Assembly: GCA_900550695.1 (NCBI GenBank)
Contig: URTF01000053.1
Coordinates: forward strand, 1 to 14,574
Direction: 5' to 3'
Length of the DNA stretch: 14,574 bases
From: an uncultured Ruminococcus sp.
Lineage (GTDB): Bacteria; Bacillota; Clostridia; Oscillospirales; Ruminococcaceae
The position numbers and the translations under genes were made by a program. How positions within the stretch are numbered: position 1 is the first letter of the stretch; every line of letters begins with the position of its first letter. Below the pieces are notes generated by a model. That model was not told the origin of the DNA, did no database searches, and was given only the letters and a program-made list of their open reading frames with translations. Positions 1 to 7,546 of the stretch are shown one piece after another.

Positions 1-3
1 GAC

Positions 4-55
4 TGAACTTATTCTATCTGTCGATTTTGTCTATAGAACGATCGAGAATTAGTAT
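4..55 (-). repeat. Left copy of 52-bp inverted repeat
   Basis: Read on the minus strand this begins ATACTAATTCTCGATCG and ends in AGAATAAGTTCA. It is base-for-base identical to the plus strand at 14523-14574. It lies outside the terminator of the last minus-strand gene and reads away from that gene, just as the right copy reads away from rplA. It has internal dyads: TTCTAT (12-17) with ATAGAA (33-38), or alternatively ATTCT (11-15) with AGAAT (45-49) enclosing CGAT (22-25) with ATCG (41-44). It contains no ORF. The identity is seen directly. That it is a dispersed genomic repeat which ended the contig is inference. Confidence 0.9.
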
Positions 56-113
56 GAAATATATTCACATCAAAAATTCACTATTTTTTTACTCGTTGAA
101 ATGCCGTGGCACA

Positions 114-122
114 AATTAGTAT
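114..122 (-). repeat. Second copy of the repeat head ATACTAATT
   Basis: The minus strand reads ATACTAATT directly after the T-tract of the terminator at 124-153. The same nine bases begin the 52-bp repeat at 47-55, giving a 67-base period. The 58 bases between (56-113) are AT-rich, contain no ORF and include the small dyad TGCCGTGGCA. At the right end of the window ATACTAATT also follows the rplA terminator directly. This could be a head motif of a tandem or modular intergenic repeat, or a short direct duplication. Nine bases is short, so chance cannot be excluded. Confidence 0.5.
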
Positions 123-123
123 A

Positions 124-153
124 AAAAGCTGCCGTATGGAAACGACAGCTTTT
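124..153 (-). terminator. Intrinsic terminator of the liv operon
   Basis: On the minus strand AAAAGCTGTCGT pairs with ACGGCAGCTTTT around the loop TTCCAT. This is a 12-bp stem with one G-U pair, ending in a run of five T. It begins three bases after the stop codon of the cytidylate-kinase-like gene and should end the livHMGF transcript. Confidence 0.9.
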
Positions 154-156
154 GCT

Positions 157-774
157 TTATTGGTACATAACATTGATAAAGTCAAGAATTATCTGTGTGC
201 TTTTCTCAAAACCATGCTCACTGGTGTTGATACAGAAATCATAGTTGCGGGCATTGTCCCATTCACGTCCCGTGTGAGCCTTGTAATAAGAGCTGCGCTC
301 ACGGTTGATCTTTTCTATCTGCTTTTCAGCCTCTTTCCGGTCAAAGCCAAGGACTTCCATAGTGTTCTTTATGCAGTTTTCCTTGTCTGCCCAGATGAAA
401 AGGCGGAGAGTTCTTTCTCTGTCTTTGAGAACGAAATCAGCGCATCTTCCGATGATGATGCAGGGAGATTTCTGCTCCGCAAGTTCCTTTATGACCTTTG
501 CCTGATAGTTGAAGAGGTTTTCTTCCGAGGTGAAATTCGGACTGTCGGGCGAAGTTATATCACCGCTGTAGACCTTTGGCTTTCTGAAAATGCTGTTTTT
601 GGATTTTTCATCGGCAAGTCCGAAAAGATTTTCGTTGATGCCGCTCTGCTCGGAAGCAAGCTTTATAAGGTCTTTGTCATAGTAGGGGATACCGAGCTTT
701 TCACTCAGCATTGTGCCGATCTTGTGACCGCCGCTGCCAAATTCTCTTGAAATTGTGATGACAAGATTGTTCAT
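157..774 (-). CDS. Cytidylate kinase-like family protein
   Basis: This 205-residue protein resembles the cytidylate-kinase-like P-loop family (Pfam AAA_26), common in Clostridia. These are probable nucleoside monophosphate kinases whose substrates are mostly unproven. The N-terminus ITISREFGSGGHKIG (6-20) is the typical phosphate-binding start, followed by the conserved YYDKDLI (31-37). An arginine-rich stretch near residues 135-150 (RKEAEKQIEKINRERSSYY) fits the lid region of such kinases. It is distinct from true Cmk, which is longer and usually sits near rpsA. The start ATG has an AAGGAGG site, and the gene follows livF by 12 bases, so it is the last gene of the liv operon. The link to amino acid uptake is unexplained. 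Family assignment is firm; substrate is unknown. Confidence 0.85.
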   Translation of the reverse strand: MNNLVITISREFGSGGHKIGTMLSEKLGIPYYDKDLIKLASEQSGINENLFGLADEKSKNSIFRKPKVYSGDITSPDSPNFTSEENLFNYQAKVIKELAEQKSPCIIIGRCADFVLKDRERTLRLFIWADKENCIKNTMEVLGFDRKEAEKQIEKINRERSSYYKAHTGREWDNARNYDFCINTSEHGFEKSTQIILDFINVMYQ

Positions 775-786
775 TTCATATCCTCC

Positions 787-1497
787 TTATTCGCCGAGAT
801 AAGCTTTTTTAACGGAATCATCGTTTATAAGATCCTTGGCATCGCCCGAAAGCGTGATGTTTCCCGTTTCGAGAACGTAAGCACGGTTTGCGATGGAAAG
901 AGCCTTTTTAGCGTTCTGCTCAACGAGAAGAACCGTTGTTCCTGTGCTGTTTACCGACTGAATGATATCAAAGATTTCCGAAACATAGAGCGGAGAAAGA
1001 CCCATTGACGGTTCGTCCATGAGAATGATAGACGGGTGGGACATGAGCGCTCTGCCCATTGCGAGCATCTGCTGTTCACCGCCCGAAAGAGTACCTGCGA
1101 TCTGTGTGCGGCGCTCTTCAAGACGCGGGAAACGCTTGAAAACGGTGGAAAGCGTATCGTCTATCTCAGCCTTGTCTGTTCGTGTGTAAGCGCCGAGCAT
1201 AAGATTTTCAAAAACGGTAAGCTGCTGGAAAATACGTCTTCCCTCGGGGACGTGTGCCATTCCGAGGCTGACTATCTTGTGCGCAGGCGTTTTTGTGAGG
1301 TTTACGCCGTTAAAGGTAACGCTTCCGGAATGAGCGGGAACAAGACCTGTTATCGTATGAAGAATGGTGGTCTTTCCTGCGCCGTTAGCACCGATGAGAG
1401 CGATGATCTCGCCCTGCTCAACATCGAAGGAAACACCTTTTATTGCGTGGATTGCGCCGTAATAGACCTCTAAGTTTTCAACGTGAAGCATTGACAT
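787..1497 (-). CDS. livF: Branched-chain amino acid ABC transporter ATP-binding protein LivF
   Basis: This is one of the two cytoplasmic ATPases that power branched-chain amino acid import through the LivHM pore. The 236 residues match the family length. The Walker A motif is GANGAGKT (36-43), the signature is LSGGEQQ (137-143) and Walker B is IILMDEP (157-163). After Walker B comes the LLVEQN segment characteristic of LivF, where most ABC proteins have a switch histidine. It is 13 bases downstream of livG, with a GGAGG-type site before the ATG. It is assigned to LivF rather than LivG by the shorter length, the LSGGEQQ signature and the VPEGRRIF segment (83-90). Confidence 0.95.
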   Translation of the reverse strand: MSMLHVENLEVYYGAIHAIKGVSFDVEQGEIIALIGANGAGKTTILHTITGLVPAHSGSVTFNGVNLTKTPAHKIVSLGMAHVPEGRRIFQQLTVFENLMLGAYTRTDKAEIDDTLSTVFKRFPRLEERRTQIAGTLSGGEQQMLAMGRALMSHPSIILMDEPSMGLSPLYVSEIFDIIQSVNSTGTTVLLVEQNAKKALSIANRAYVLETGNITLSGDAKDLINDDSVKKAYLGE

Positions 1498-1510
1498 AGG
1501 GTTTTCCTCC

Positions 1511-2281
1511 TTATTCTCCTAAATATGCGGTGATGACCTTCGGGTCGTTGAGAACATTGGTAGTAATGCCTTGAGCAAGCTCCTGACCGAAGTTGAGAAC
1601 GGTAACTTCCTCGCATATTCCCGAAACAAGCTTCATATCATGCTCGATAAGAAGGACAGTCATATCAAATTTTTCGATTATAAAGCGGATATTATCCATA
1701 AGCTCCGCTGTTTCGTTAGGGTTCATACCTGCGGCAGGCTCGTCGAGGAGCAGAAGCTTAGGATTTGTTGCAAGCGCACGGGCAATTTCAAGCTTTCTCT
1801 GCTTGCCGTAAGGAAGATTGGAAGAAAGTGTGTCCTTTTCACCGTCAAGTTCAAAGACTTTGAGCAGTTCAAGAGCCTTTTTGTCCATCTCCTTTTCTTC
1901 CCTGAAATAACGGGGAAGACGGAGAACACCCTCAATTGCGGTGTATTTCTTTTGATTGTGAAGTCCGACCTTAACATTGTCAAGAACGGACATATCCTTG
2001 AAAAGACGGATATTCTGGAAAGTACGTGCAATGCCGTGACGGTTGATCTGTGCAGGAGACTTGCCCGTGATGTTTTCACCGTCAAGGTAGATAGTACCTG
2101 CTGTTGGCTTGTAAACGCCCGTGAGCATATTGAACACGGTCGTTTTTCCTGCGCCGTTAGGACCGATAAGACCGTAAAGCTGATTCTTTTTTATCGTAAG
2201 ATTAAGGTTGTCAACAGCCTTAAGACCGCCGAACTGGATCGCAAGATTTTTTATTTCGAGCATAGGTGCTGCTTCACTCAT
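1511..2281 (-). CDS. livG: Branched-chain amino acid ABC transporter ATP-binding protein LivG
   Basis: This is the second ATPase of the LivKHMGF importer, 256 residues. Walker A is GPNGAGKT (40-47). The signature region reads LPYGKQRKLEIARAL (156-170), the diverged form normal in LivG, where the usual LSGG becomes L-x-YG. Walker B is LLLLDEP (176-182) and the switch histidine is in LIEHDMK (211-217). GIARTFQNIRLF (83-94) is the LivG Q-loop region. The ATG overlaps the livM stop as ATGA, so the two are probably translationally coupled. Confidence 0.95.
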   Translation of the reverse strand: MSEAAPMLEIKNLAIQFGGLKAVDNLNLTIKKNQLYGLIGPNGAGKTTVFNMLTGVYKPTAGTIYLDGENITGKSPAQINRHGIARTFQNIRLFKDMSVLDNVKVGLHNQKKYTAIEGVLRLPRYFREEKEMDKKALELLKVFELDGEKDTLSSNLPYGKQRKLEIARALATNPKLLLLDEPAAGMNPNETAELMDNIRFIIEKFDMTVLLIEHDMKLVSGICEEVTVLNFGQELAQGITTNVLNDPKVITAYLGE

Positions 2282-3351
2282 TTCGATTCACCTCCGACAG
2301 CCTTTACTTTATTTTTGGTTTTAAACTTATCAAATACGGGGAGTGCCTTGATCTTTTCAAAAAGATCCTTGAAGTAAGGAGCGTTCTTGAAGATCATCAT
2401 TGCGATAAGAACGATAGCGTAGATGAGCATACGGTAATCTCCGACTTCACGGAATATTTCGGGAAGTGCATAGAGAACGATAGTTGCAATGATAGAACCT
2501 CTCATGCTGCCAAGTCCGCCGAGAACGACGAATACGAGAATGAGTATCGAAAGGTTATAATCGAACTTTTTGGGGGCAAGAACTGCGAGAGAGTGGGAGT
2601 AGAGAACGCCTGCAACACCTGCGATAGCTGCGGAAACAACGAAAGCAACAAGTCTGTACTTTGTAACGTTGATGCCGACCGACTGTGCAGCGATGTAGTT
2701 ATCTCTGATAGCCATACAAGCACGGCCTGTTTTTGAATCAACGAGGTTCATTATAACGATAAGGCTTATCATAAGGACGATAACAACGATAACAAGCGTT
2801 GTATCCTGCGGAGCTTTGATGCCCTGCGCACCCTTGAAAATATCAACGGCAGTTGCAGCGTCCGTTCCCGAAACCGGAGAAGCAAATGAGAAGTGAAGTC
2901 CGTTCACATCTTTTACAAGGTAAATGTTATTGGAAATGCTCTTGATGATCTCGCCAAAGCCGAGCGTAACGATAGCGAGGTAGTCGCCTCTGAGTCGAAG
3001 GACAGGGATACCGATGAGAACGCCGAATATCGCAGCGGCAATTCCGCCGATGATGATAGCAAGCGTTATTCTGAGCCATGAAACAGTCACAACGTCCTGA
3101 ACAAGAATTGAAAATACGCCGCCGACATAAGCGCCGACACACATAAAGCCTGCATGACCGAGTGAAAGCTCACCGAGAATACCAACTGTAAGGTTGAGTG
3201 AGATCGAAAGAATTATGTAGATTCCGATAGGAATGAGCAAGCCGCTCAATTTACTGCCGAGAATACCTGCCGAGGAAAGAAATCCGCATACAATGAAAAG
3301 TACAAGTACCATTCCGCAGGTTATAATGTTGTTTAAAGTAGTTTTTTTCAT
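2278..3351 (-). CDS. livM: Branched-chain amino acid ABC transporter permease LivM
   Basis: This is one of the two membrane subunits forming the branched-chain amino acid translocation pore. The 357-residue protein is almost wholly hydrophobic, with several membrane segments. It carries the LivM hallmark SLNLTVGILGELSLGHAGF (about residues 51-69) and the late-cytoplasmic GGLGSMRGS loop that contacts the ATPases. The C-terminal 25 or so residues are lysine-rich and probably cytoplasmic. It starts 12 bases after livH, with a GGAGG-type site, and its stop overlaps the livG start. Confidence 0.94.
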   Translation of the reverse strand: MKKTTLNNIITCGMVLVLFIVCGFLSSAGILGSKLSGLLIPIGIYIILSISLNLTVGILGELSLGHAGFMCVGAYVGGVFSILVQDVVTVSWLRITLAIIIGGIAAAIFGVLIGIPVLRLRGDYLAIVTLGFGEIIKSISNNIYLVKDVNGLHFSFASPVSGTDAATAVDIFKGAQGIKAPQDTTLVIVVIVLMISLIVIMNLVDSKTGRACMAIRDNYIAAQSVGINVTKYRLVAFVVSAAIAGVAGVLYSHSLAVLAPKKFDYNLSILILVFVVLGGLGSMRGSIIATIVLYALPEIFREVGDYRMLIYAIVLIAMMIFKNAPYFKDLFEKIKALPVFDKFKTKNKVKAVGGESK

Positions 3352-3363
3352 ACCTGCGCCTCC

Positions 3364-4245
3364 TTATACCTTTTCGCTTATCTTTTTGCCCATGATTCCC
3401 GTAGGCTTAACGATGAGAACAACGATAAGTACAAGGAATACGATAGCATCGGAAAGCTGTGAAGAAATATAAGCCTTTGAAAGGTTTTCGATAATGCCGA
3501 GGAGGATACCTCCGATCATAGCGCCCGGAATACTTCCGATACCGCCGAAAACGGCTGCAACGAATGCCTTGATGCCCGGCATAGAACCCGTGTAAGGGCT
3601 GATCTGAGGATACGATGAGCAGAGAAGCACGCTTGCAACGCCTGCGAGTGCAGAACCGATAGCGAATGTAAGCGAAATAGTAGCATTTACATTGATGCCC
3701 ATGAGCTGTGCAGCGCCCTTATCTTCCGAAACGGCGAGCATAGCCTTTCCTGCCTTTGTCTTGTTGATGAAGAATGTAAGGCATACCATGATAATGAGCG
3801 AAACAACAATAGAGATTATCGTTTCCATTGAAATAGTAACGCCGCCGACAGTAACGGGAGCAACGTTCTTTACAACAGATGTGAAGCTTTGCGAAGCCGA
3901 GCCGAAAATGAGCAGGGCAACGTTCTGGAGCAAGTAGCTGACACCGATAGCAGTGATAAGTACAGCGAGCGGAGGAGCGCTTCTTAACGGCTTGTAAGCG
4001 ACCTTTTCGATAACTATGCCAAGGACTGTGCAGACAACGATGCCGATAATGACTGAGAGCCATACAGGACACCAAGCGGTGGACATTGCGGTAAAGATCG
4101 TGAATCCTCCGACCATAATGATATCACCGTGTGCGAAATTAAGCATTTTTGCGATTCCGTAAACCATTGTGTAGCCAAGAGCGATAAGCGCGTAGATGCT
4201 TCCGAGGCTTATTCCGTTTACAAGGTAAGAAATGAAACTCATCAT
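3364..4245 (-). CDS. livH: Branched-chain amino acid ABC transporter permease LivH
   Basis: This is the partner permease of LivM, 293 residues, the usual length. The N-terminus ISLGSIYALIALGYTMVYG followed by LNFAHGDIIMVGGF is diagnostic of LivH. The loop VFGGIGSIPGAMIGG near residue 240 is the ATPase-coupling region. The start is ATG 4243-4245, preceded by AAAGGAG. An in-frame ATG lies one codon further in, so the exact start could differ by one residue. Upstream lies a 183-base gap with a hairpin and a terminator separating it from livK. Confidence 0.94.
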   Translation of the reverse strand: MMSFISYLVNGISLGSIYALIALGYTMVYGIAKMLNFAHGDIIMVGGFTIFTAMSTAWCPVWLSVIIGIVVCTVLGIVIEKVAYKPLRSAPPLAVLITAIGVSYLLQNVALLIFGSASQSFTSVVKNVAPVTVGGVTISMETIISIVVSLIIMVCLTFFINKTKAGKAMLAVSEDKGAAQLMGINVNATISLTFAIGSALAGVASVLLCSSYPQISPYTGSMPGIKAFVAAVFGGIGSIPGAMIGGILLGIIENLSKAYISSQLSDAIVFLVLIVVLIVKPTGIMGKKISEKV

Positions 4246-4280
4246 AAGAGCTTCAGCTCCTTTCTCTTTATTTTATATTT

Positions 4281-4332
4281 CTGCTGCAAGTTAAAGCATT
4301 TTCGCCTTTGAAGATGCTTTAATTTACAGCAG
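4281..4332 (-). promoter_or_regulatory. Long hairpin in the livK-livH intergenic region
   Basis: CTGCTG (4281-4286) pairs with CAGCAG (4327-4332), and TTAAAGCAT (4291-4299) pairs with ATGCTTTAA (4314-4322), with a symmetric 4x4 internal loop and further TTC/GAA pairing near the apex. No T-tract follows it on the minus strand, so it is not a standard terminator. It ends about 35 bases before the livH start. It could protect the livHMGF message from 3'-5' decay or be a processing site. The dyad is seen directly; the role is inference. Confidence 0.6.
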
Positions 4333-4368
4333 CTCATCTATTATAACATATTTCTCAGAAAAAAGCAA

Positions 4369-4402
4369 ATAAGGTCCGCACAAAAATTTATACGGACCTT
4401 AT
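4369..4402 (-). terminator. Intrinsic terminator or attenuator after livK
   Basis: On the minus strand ATAAGGTCCG pairs perfectly with CGGACCTTAT (10 bp) around a 14-base loop. The sequence TTGCTTTTTT follows a few bases later. It lies 26 bases past the livK stop and before livH. Partial termination here would make more binding protein than membrane subunits, the common arrangement in ABC importers. Confidence 0.8.
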
Positions 4403-4428
4403 GATGCGATAATTAATTAACTTATTAA

Positions 4429-5667
4429 TTAAAGAGCAGCGTAAGAACCAGTCTTTGTGCCGTCTTCGTTTTCTGTAACAACGATCTCCATAGCCTTAGG
4501 ATCCTTTGTAGGTTCGCCGTCAGCTGTCCATGTGATCGTACCTGTAACGCCTTCAACTGTGATCTCTGTCATAGCGGTCTTGAGAGCGTCGCAGAGGTCG
4601 GAAGCGGAGATAGAAGCATCTGTGATGCCTGCCTTTTCCATAGCAGCCTTTACAGCATAAACTGCATCGTAGCCGTCAGCAGCGAACTGGATCGGAACTT
4701 CGTTGTTGTAAGCAGCCTTGTAAGCTGTTGTGAAAGCAACTGTCTTTTCGTCCTGAGCATCAGCAGCGAAAGGAGTAAGGAGCATTACGCCCTCAGCGAT
4801 CGCAACATCATCACCGAGCTGATCGATAAGTCCGTCAAGACCGTCGCAGCCAAAATACTTGACATTAAGTCCAGCCTTGGAAGCCTGCTGGAGGATAAGA
4901 GCTGCTTCCTGATAGTAGATAGGGAGGAAGAGAAGCTCTGCACCGGATTCCTGAACCTTCTGGATCTGTACGGAGAAGTCAGTCTTGGAGTCGGAAGTGA
5001 ATGCTTCTGCAGCAACTACATCGATGTTCTGATTAGCAGCTTCTGCAGCGAACTTTTCGTAAATACCTGTTGAGTAAACGTCGGAGCTGTCGTAAATTAC
5101 AGCGACCTTGGAAGCAAGTCCGTTCTGAGCGATATACTGTGCGGAAGCAACACCCTGGTTAGGATCGTTGAAGCAGATACGGAATGCATTGTCGTTTGCA
5201 ACGCAGTCAACAGCGGAACCCGAAGGTGTGAGCTGGAACATATTGTCCTTAACTGTTTCAGCGGCAACAGCGATGCAGGGGTTGGATGTAACTGTACCGA
5301 TAAGGAGCTTCATATCCTTATCCTTAAGTGTGTTGTAAGCATTTACAGCCTTTTCTTCGTTATGCTCATCGTCCTGGAAGTTGAGCTCAATCTTGATGCC
5401 GTTTACGCCGCCTGCTGCATTGATCTCATCAATAGCAAGCTGAATGCCGTTCTTTACAGCGTTTCCGTAAACTGCAGCGCCGCCTGTTACAGGTCCGATA
5501 CCGCCGATAACGAGTGTGCCTGTGAAGTCGCCGGAATCAGCAGTGCTTGCAGCGTCAGCTGTGCTGTTATCGGTTGTTGTTGTATCCTTGCTTGAACAGC
5601 CTGCAAGGAAGGGTACTGTCATGCAAGCAGCAAGGCTGAATGCAAGAATTTTCTTGGAAAATTTCAT
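4429..5667 (-). CDS. livK: Branched-chain amino acid-binding lipoprotein LivK
   Basis: This is the extracellular substrate-binding protein that delivers leucine, isoleucine or valine (or related amino acids) to LivHM. It has 412 residues from the chosen start. The N-terminus MKFSKKILAF is a lipoprotein signal with lipobox LAGC (Cys24), then a Ser/Thr/Asp/Ala-rich linker (about 25-50), then a type I periplasmic-binding fold. The segment IGGIGPVTGGAAVYG and the following NGIQLAIDEINAAGGVNG are characteristic of this family. An in-frame ATG 42 bases upstream (5709) would add 14 hydrophilic residues before the signal. The internal ATG at 5667 was chosen because it has AAGGGAG in good register and begins the signal directly. 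Exact ligand preference cannot be read from sequence. Confidence 0.95.
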   Translation of the reverse strand: MKFSKKILAFSLAACMTVPFLAGCSSKDTTTTDNSTADAASTADSGDFTGTLVIGGIGPVTGGAAVYGNAVKNGIQLAIDEINAAGGVNGIKIELNFQDDEHNEEKAVNAYNTLKDKDMKLLIGTVTSNPCIAVAAETVKDNMFQLTPSGSAVDCVANDNAFRICFNDPNQGVASAQYIAQNGLASKVAVIYDSSDVYSTGIYEKFAAEAANQNIDVVAAEAFTSDSKTDFSVQIQKVQESGAELLFLPIYYQEAALILQQASKAGLNVKYFGCDGLDGLIDQLGDDVAIAEGVMLLTPFAADAQDEKTVAFTTAYKAAYNNEVPIQFAADGYDAVYAVKAAMEKAGITDASISASDLCDALKTAMTEITVEGVTGTITWTADGEPTKDPKAMEIVVTENEDGTKTGSYAAL

Positions 5668-5710
5668 AATAAACTCCCTTTTCTCCGCCATATTTGATGT
5701 GTTATGCAAA

Positions 5711-5730
5711 GCCGCACGGCGGTATGCGGC
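5711..5730 (-). promoter_or_regulatory. Small GC-rich hairpin in the livK leader
   Basis: On the minus strand GCCGCA pairs with TGCGGC around the loop TACCGCCG. It lies within the roughly 110-base untranslated leader of livK. No T-tract of useful length follows, so it is not a clear attenuator. It may stabilise the message. No known riboswitch or T-box could be recognised. Confidence 0.45.
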
Positions 5731-5785
5731 AAGGAGCGAGGGTCACTTAATTCAATTTTTCCCCGTTACCTTTTACACTATATAA

Positions 5786-5814
5786 ATGATACCTTTTTAA
5801 ACCGCAAAAGTCAA
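5786..5814 (-). promoter_or_regulatory. livK promoter, TTGACT-17-TATCAT
   Basis: On the minus strand -35 TTGACT (5814-5809) and -10 TATCAT (5791-5786) are separated by exactly 17 bases, close to the housekeeping sigma consensus. Transcription would start near 5779, giving a leader of about 110 bases before livK. It is the only good promoter seen upstream of the liv genes. Confidence 0.8.
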
Positions 5815-5938
5815 GGTAAAAACAAGATGAAATTAACATATCATTTTGACGATATTTAGGCATTTTTAACATAAAAAGTGTGATTTGCTGCCAAAGAAAG
5901 CCAATTGATGAATTATTATCAGACGAAACTTGCAGAAA

Positions 5939-6892
5939 TCAGTTGTTCGTGTACATCTTTCTGACGATATCCTCGGTTTTCTTTCCGTAAATTGAAAAAC
6001 CAAGCTCCTTTTCCTTCGTAGGAAGGAATGTGTACCAGTCCCACCAGAAGAAACCGCAGAACCAGTCTTCGTCCCACATAGTTTTCATAGCGGATTCGTA
6101 GAAATTTGCCTGCTCGTCCTCATCGTATGGGAGATCGGGGTGGGTGAAGTCCCACGGCATCGAGGAACAGCCGCTTGCGCTTCGGCAGCCAATTTCCATA
6201 AAGATTATCTTCTTGCCAAGCTCGGCGGAAAGTGCCGCAAGATCTTTCTTGTGGTATTCCCAAGCTTTGCACATATCTTCAAGAGAAGCACCTGCGCCGT
6301 TTGAAACGGGGTAATATGCCGAAGTTCCGATGTAATCGACAGCGTCGAACCATTTGATGTTGCGTTCCTTGCCGTGATTTGCGTTGTAAACGAGTTCGCC
6401 GTGATAGATCTTGCGGACTTCTGCAATGAGTGAACGCCAGTGTTCCTCCTTGCGCTCCGTTCCGAGCATTTCGCAGCCTATGCAAAGCATCTCGCAGCCC
6501 GTATCTTCGGCGATCTCGGCATAGTGGCATATAAACGCCGTGTAGCAGGAGAACCATTCTTTCCAGTAGTCAACATCGCCCCAGTCAGCCTCGGGAAAGC
6601 CGATGTTCGCTCTCCAAGTTCCGTCGGCACAGTTGAGGATAGGTTTAAGACATATCTTCTGACCGAGAGCTTTGAGCTTGTTTATTGCAAAGGTAAGCTC
6701 CTTGTCTGTCGAGTGCTTTCGGTAGTCGAAGCCGAATTTTGTCGAGTAAAAATGATCCTGCTCGATAGTCATTGCAAGGCATACCCAGTTCGTGCCGAGC
6801 GATGCGAGCTTTTCCATCGATTCAATTGCACGAGGGTCGGTGAACATTCCCTTTCCTGCACCGTAGCCGTAAGTAAATCCTTTTATTTCCAT
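5939..6892 (-). CDS. Glycoside hydrolase, GH113-like (beta-mannanase type)
   Basis: This 317-residue TIM-barrel protein resembles family GH113, whose characterised members hydrolyse beta-1,4-mannan or manno-oligosaccharides by a retaining mechanism. The family pattern is visible in order: LGTNWVCLAMTIEQD (32-46), ICLKPILNCADGTWRANIGF (80-99), FICHYAEIAEDTGCEMLCIG (120-139), YIGTSAYYPVS (187-197). The likely acid/base is Glu141 in IGCEMLG and the likely nucleophile Glu233 in IIFMEIGCRS, by analogy with the family. There is no signal peptide or carbohydrate-binding module, so it should be cytoplasmic and act on imported oligosaccharides. It begins 4 bases after queH with its ribosome site inside the queH 3' end. 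No terminator is visible after it. Family is likely; substrate is inferred. Confidence 0.8.
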   Translation of the reverse strand: MEIKGFTYGYGAGKGMFTDPRAIESMEKLASLGTNWVCLAMTIEQDHFYSTKFGFDYRKHSTDKELTFAINKLKALGQKICLKPILNCADGTWRANIGFPEADWGDVDYWKEWFSCYTAFICHYAEIAEDTGCEMLCIGCEMLGTERKEEHWRSLIAEVRKIYHGELVYNANHGKERNIKWFDAVDYIGTSAYYPVSNGAGASLEDMCKAWEYHKKDLAALSAELGKKIIFMEIGCRSASGCSSMPWDFTHPDLPYDEDEQANFYESAMKTMWDEDWFCGFFWWDWYTFLPTKEKELGFSIYGKKTEDIVRKMYTNN

Positions 6893-6896
6893 AATT

Positions 6897-7544
6897 TTAT
6901 TCCTTTCGTTCCTTGTTTTTGATTGCTTCTTCTCGTTCTTTCATTGAGAAAACGCAGCCGCAGTAGTTCTGGCGGTACATTCCGAAGCTTTCCGAAAGTT
7001 CCGTCGAGCGTTTGTAGCCGTTCTTTTTCTTGAAATCCGATGTAAGATATCGAACGCCGTATTTCTGCGCAAGGGCTTCGCCGATCTCGTTGAGCCAGTC
7101 GGCGTTTTTGTAGGGACTTATCGAGAGCGTTGTCGTGAAAAAGTCAAAACTGCGCTCCTTGGCGAGCTCTGCCGTCTGTTCAAGGCGGAGCTTGTAGCAG
7201 GCGTAACATCGCTCACCGCCCTCTCTGATATGTTCAAGACCCTTTACTGCGGCGTAGAACCGCTCGGACTGATATCCGATCTCGGTAAAGTCAACGGGAT
7301 ATTTGAAATCCATAAGCGAAAGCAGCCGTTTCTGCTCGGCGCTTCGCTTGTAGAATTCCTCTTCGGGATAAATGTTGGGGTTAAAATAGAATACCGTTAT
7401 CGAAAAATAATTTGAGAGATATTCGAGAACGTAGCTTGAACAAGGCGCACAGCAGCTTTGAAGAAGAAGCTTCGGCGGAGAACCGGGGTCTATACTATTT
7501 AGAATGTGTTCAAGTTCAAGCTGGTAATTTCGTTTCTGTGCCAT
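6897..7544 (-). CDS. queH: Epoxyqueuosine reductase QueH
   Basis: QueH carries out the last step of queuosine synthesis in tRNA, reducing epoxyqueuosine to queuosine. It is the non-cobalamin alternative to QueG and uses an iron-sulfur cluster. The 215 residues carry the family cysteines in order: SCCAPC (30-35), RCYACYKLRL (112-121) and YRQNYCGC (190-197), plus TTTLSISPYKN (137-147). It starts 2 bases after the stop of the small FeoB-associated gene, whose last codons hold its AAAGGA ribosome site. Placement behind ferrous-iron uptake genes fits its need for iron. No other queuosine gene is in the window. Confidence 0.93.
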   Translation of the reverse strand: MAQKRNYQLELEHILNSIDPGSPPKLLLQSCCAPCSSYVLEYLSNYFSITVFYFNPNIYPEEEFYKRSAEQKRLLSLMDFKYPVDFTEIGYQSERFYAAVKGLEHIREGGERCYACYKLRLEQTAELAKERSFDFFTTTLSISPYKNADWLNEIGEALAQKYGVRYLTSDFKKKNGYKRSTELSESFGMYRQNYCGCVFSMKEREEAIKNKERKE

Positions 7545-7546
7545 TG

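Noticed and set aside
106..750. 214-residue open frame on the plus strand
   Set aside because: It is antisense to the well-supported cytidylate-kinase-like gene, spans that gene's terminator, and shows no recognisable domain.
5665..5709. Longer LivK starting at ATG 5709
   Set aside because: It would place 14 charged residues before the lipoprotein signal. ATG 5667 has its own AAGGGAG site and gives a normal lipobox protein.
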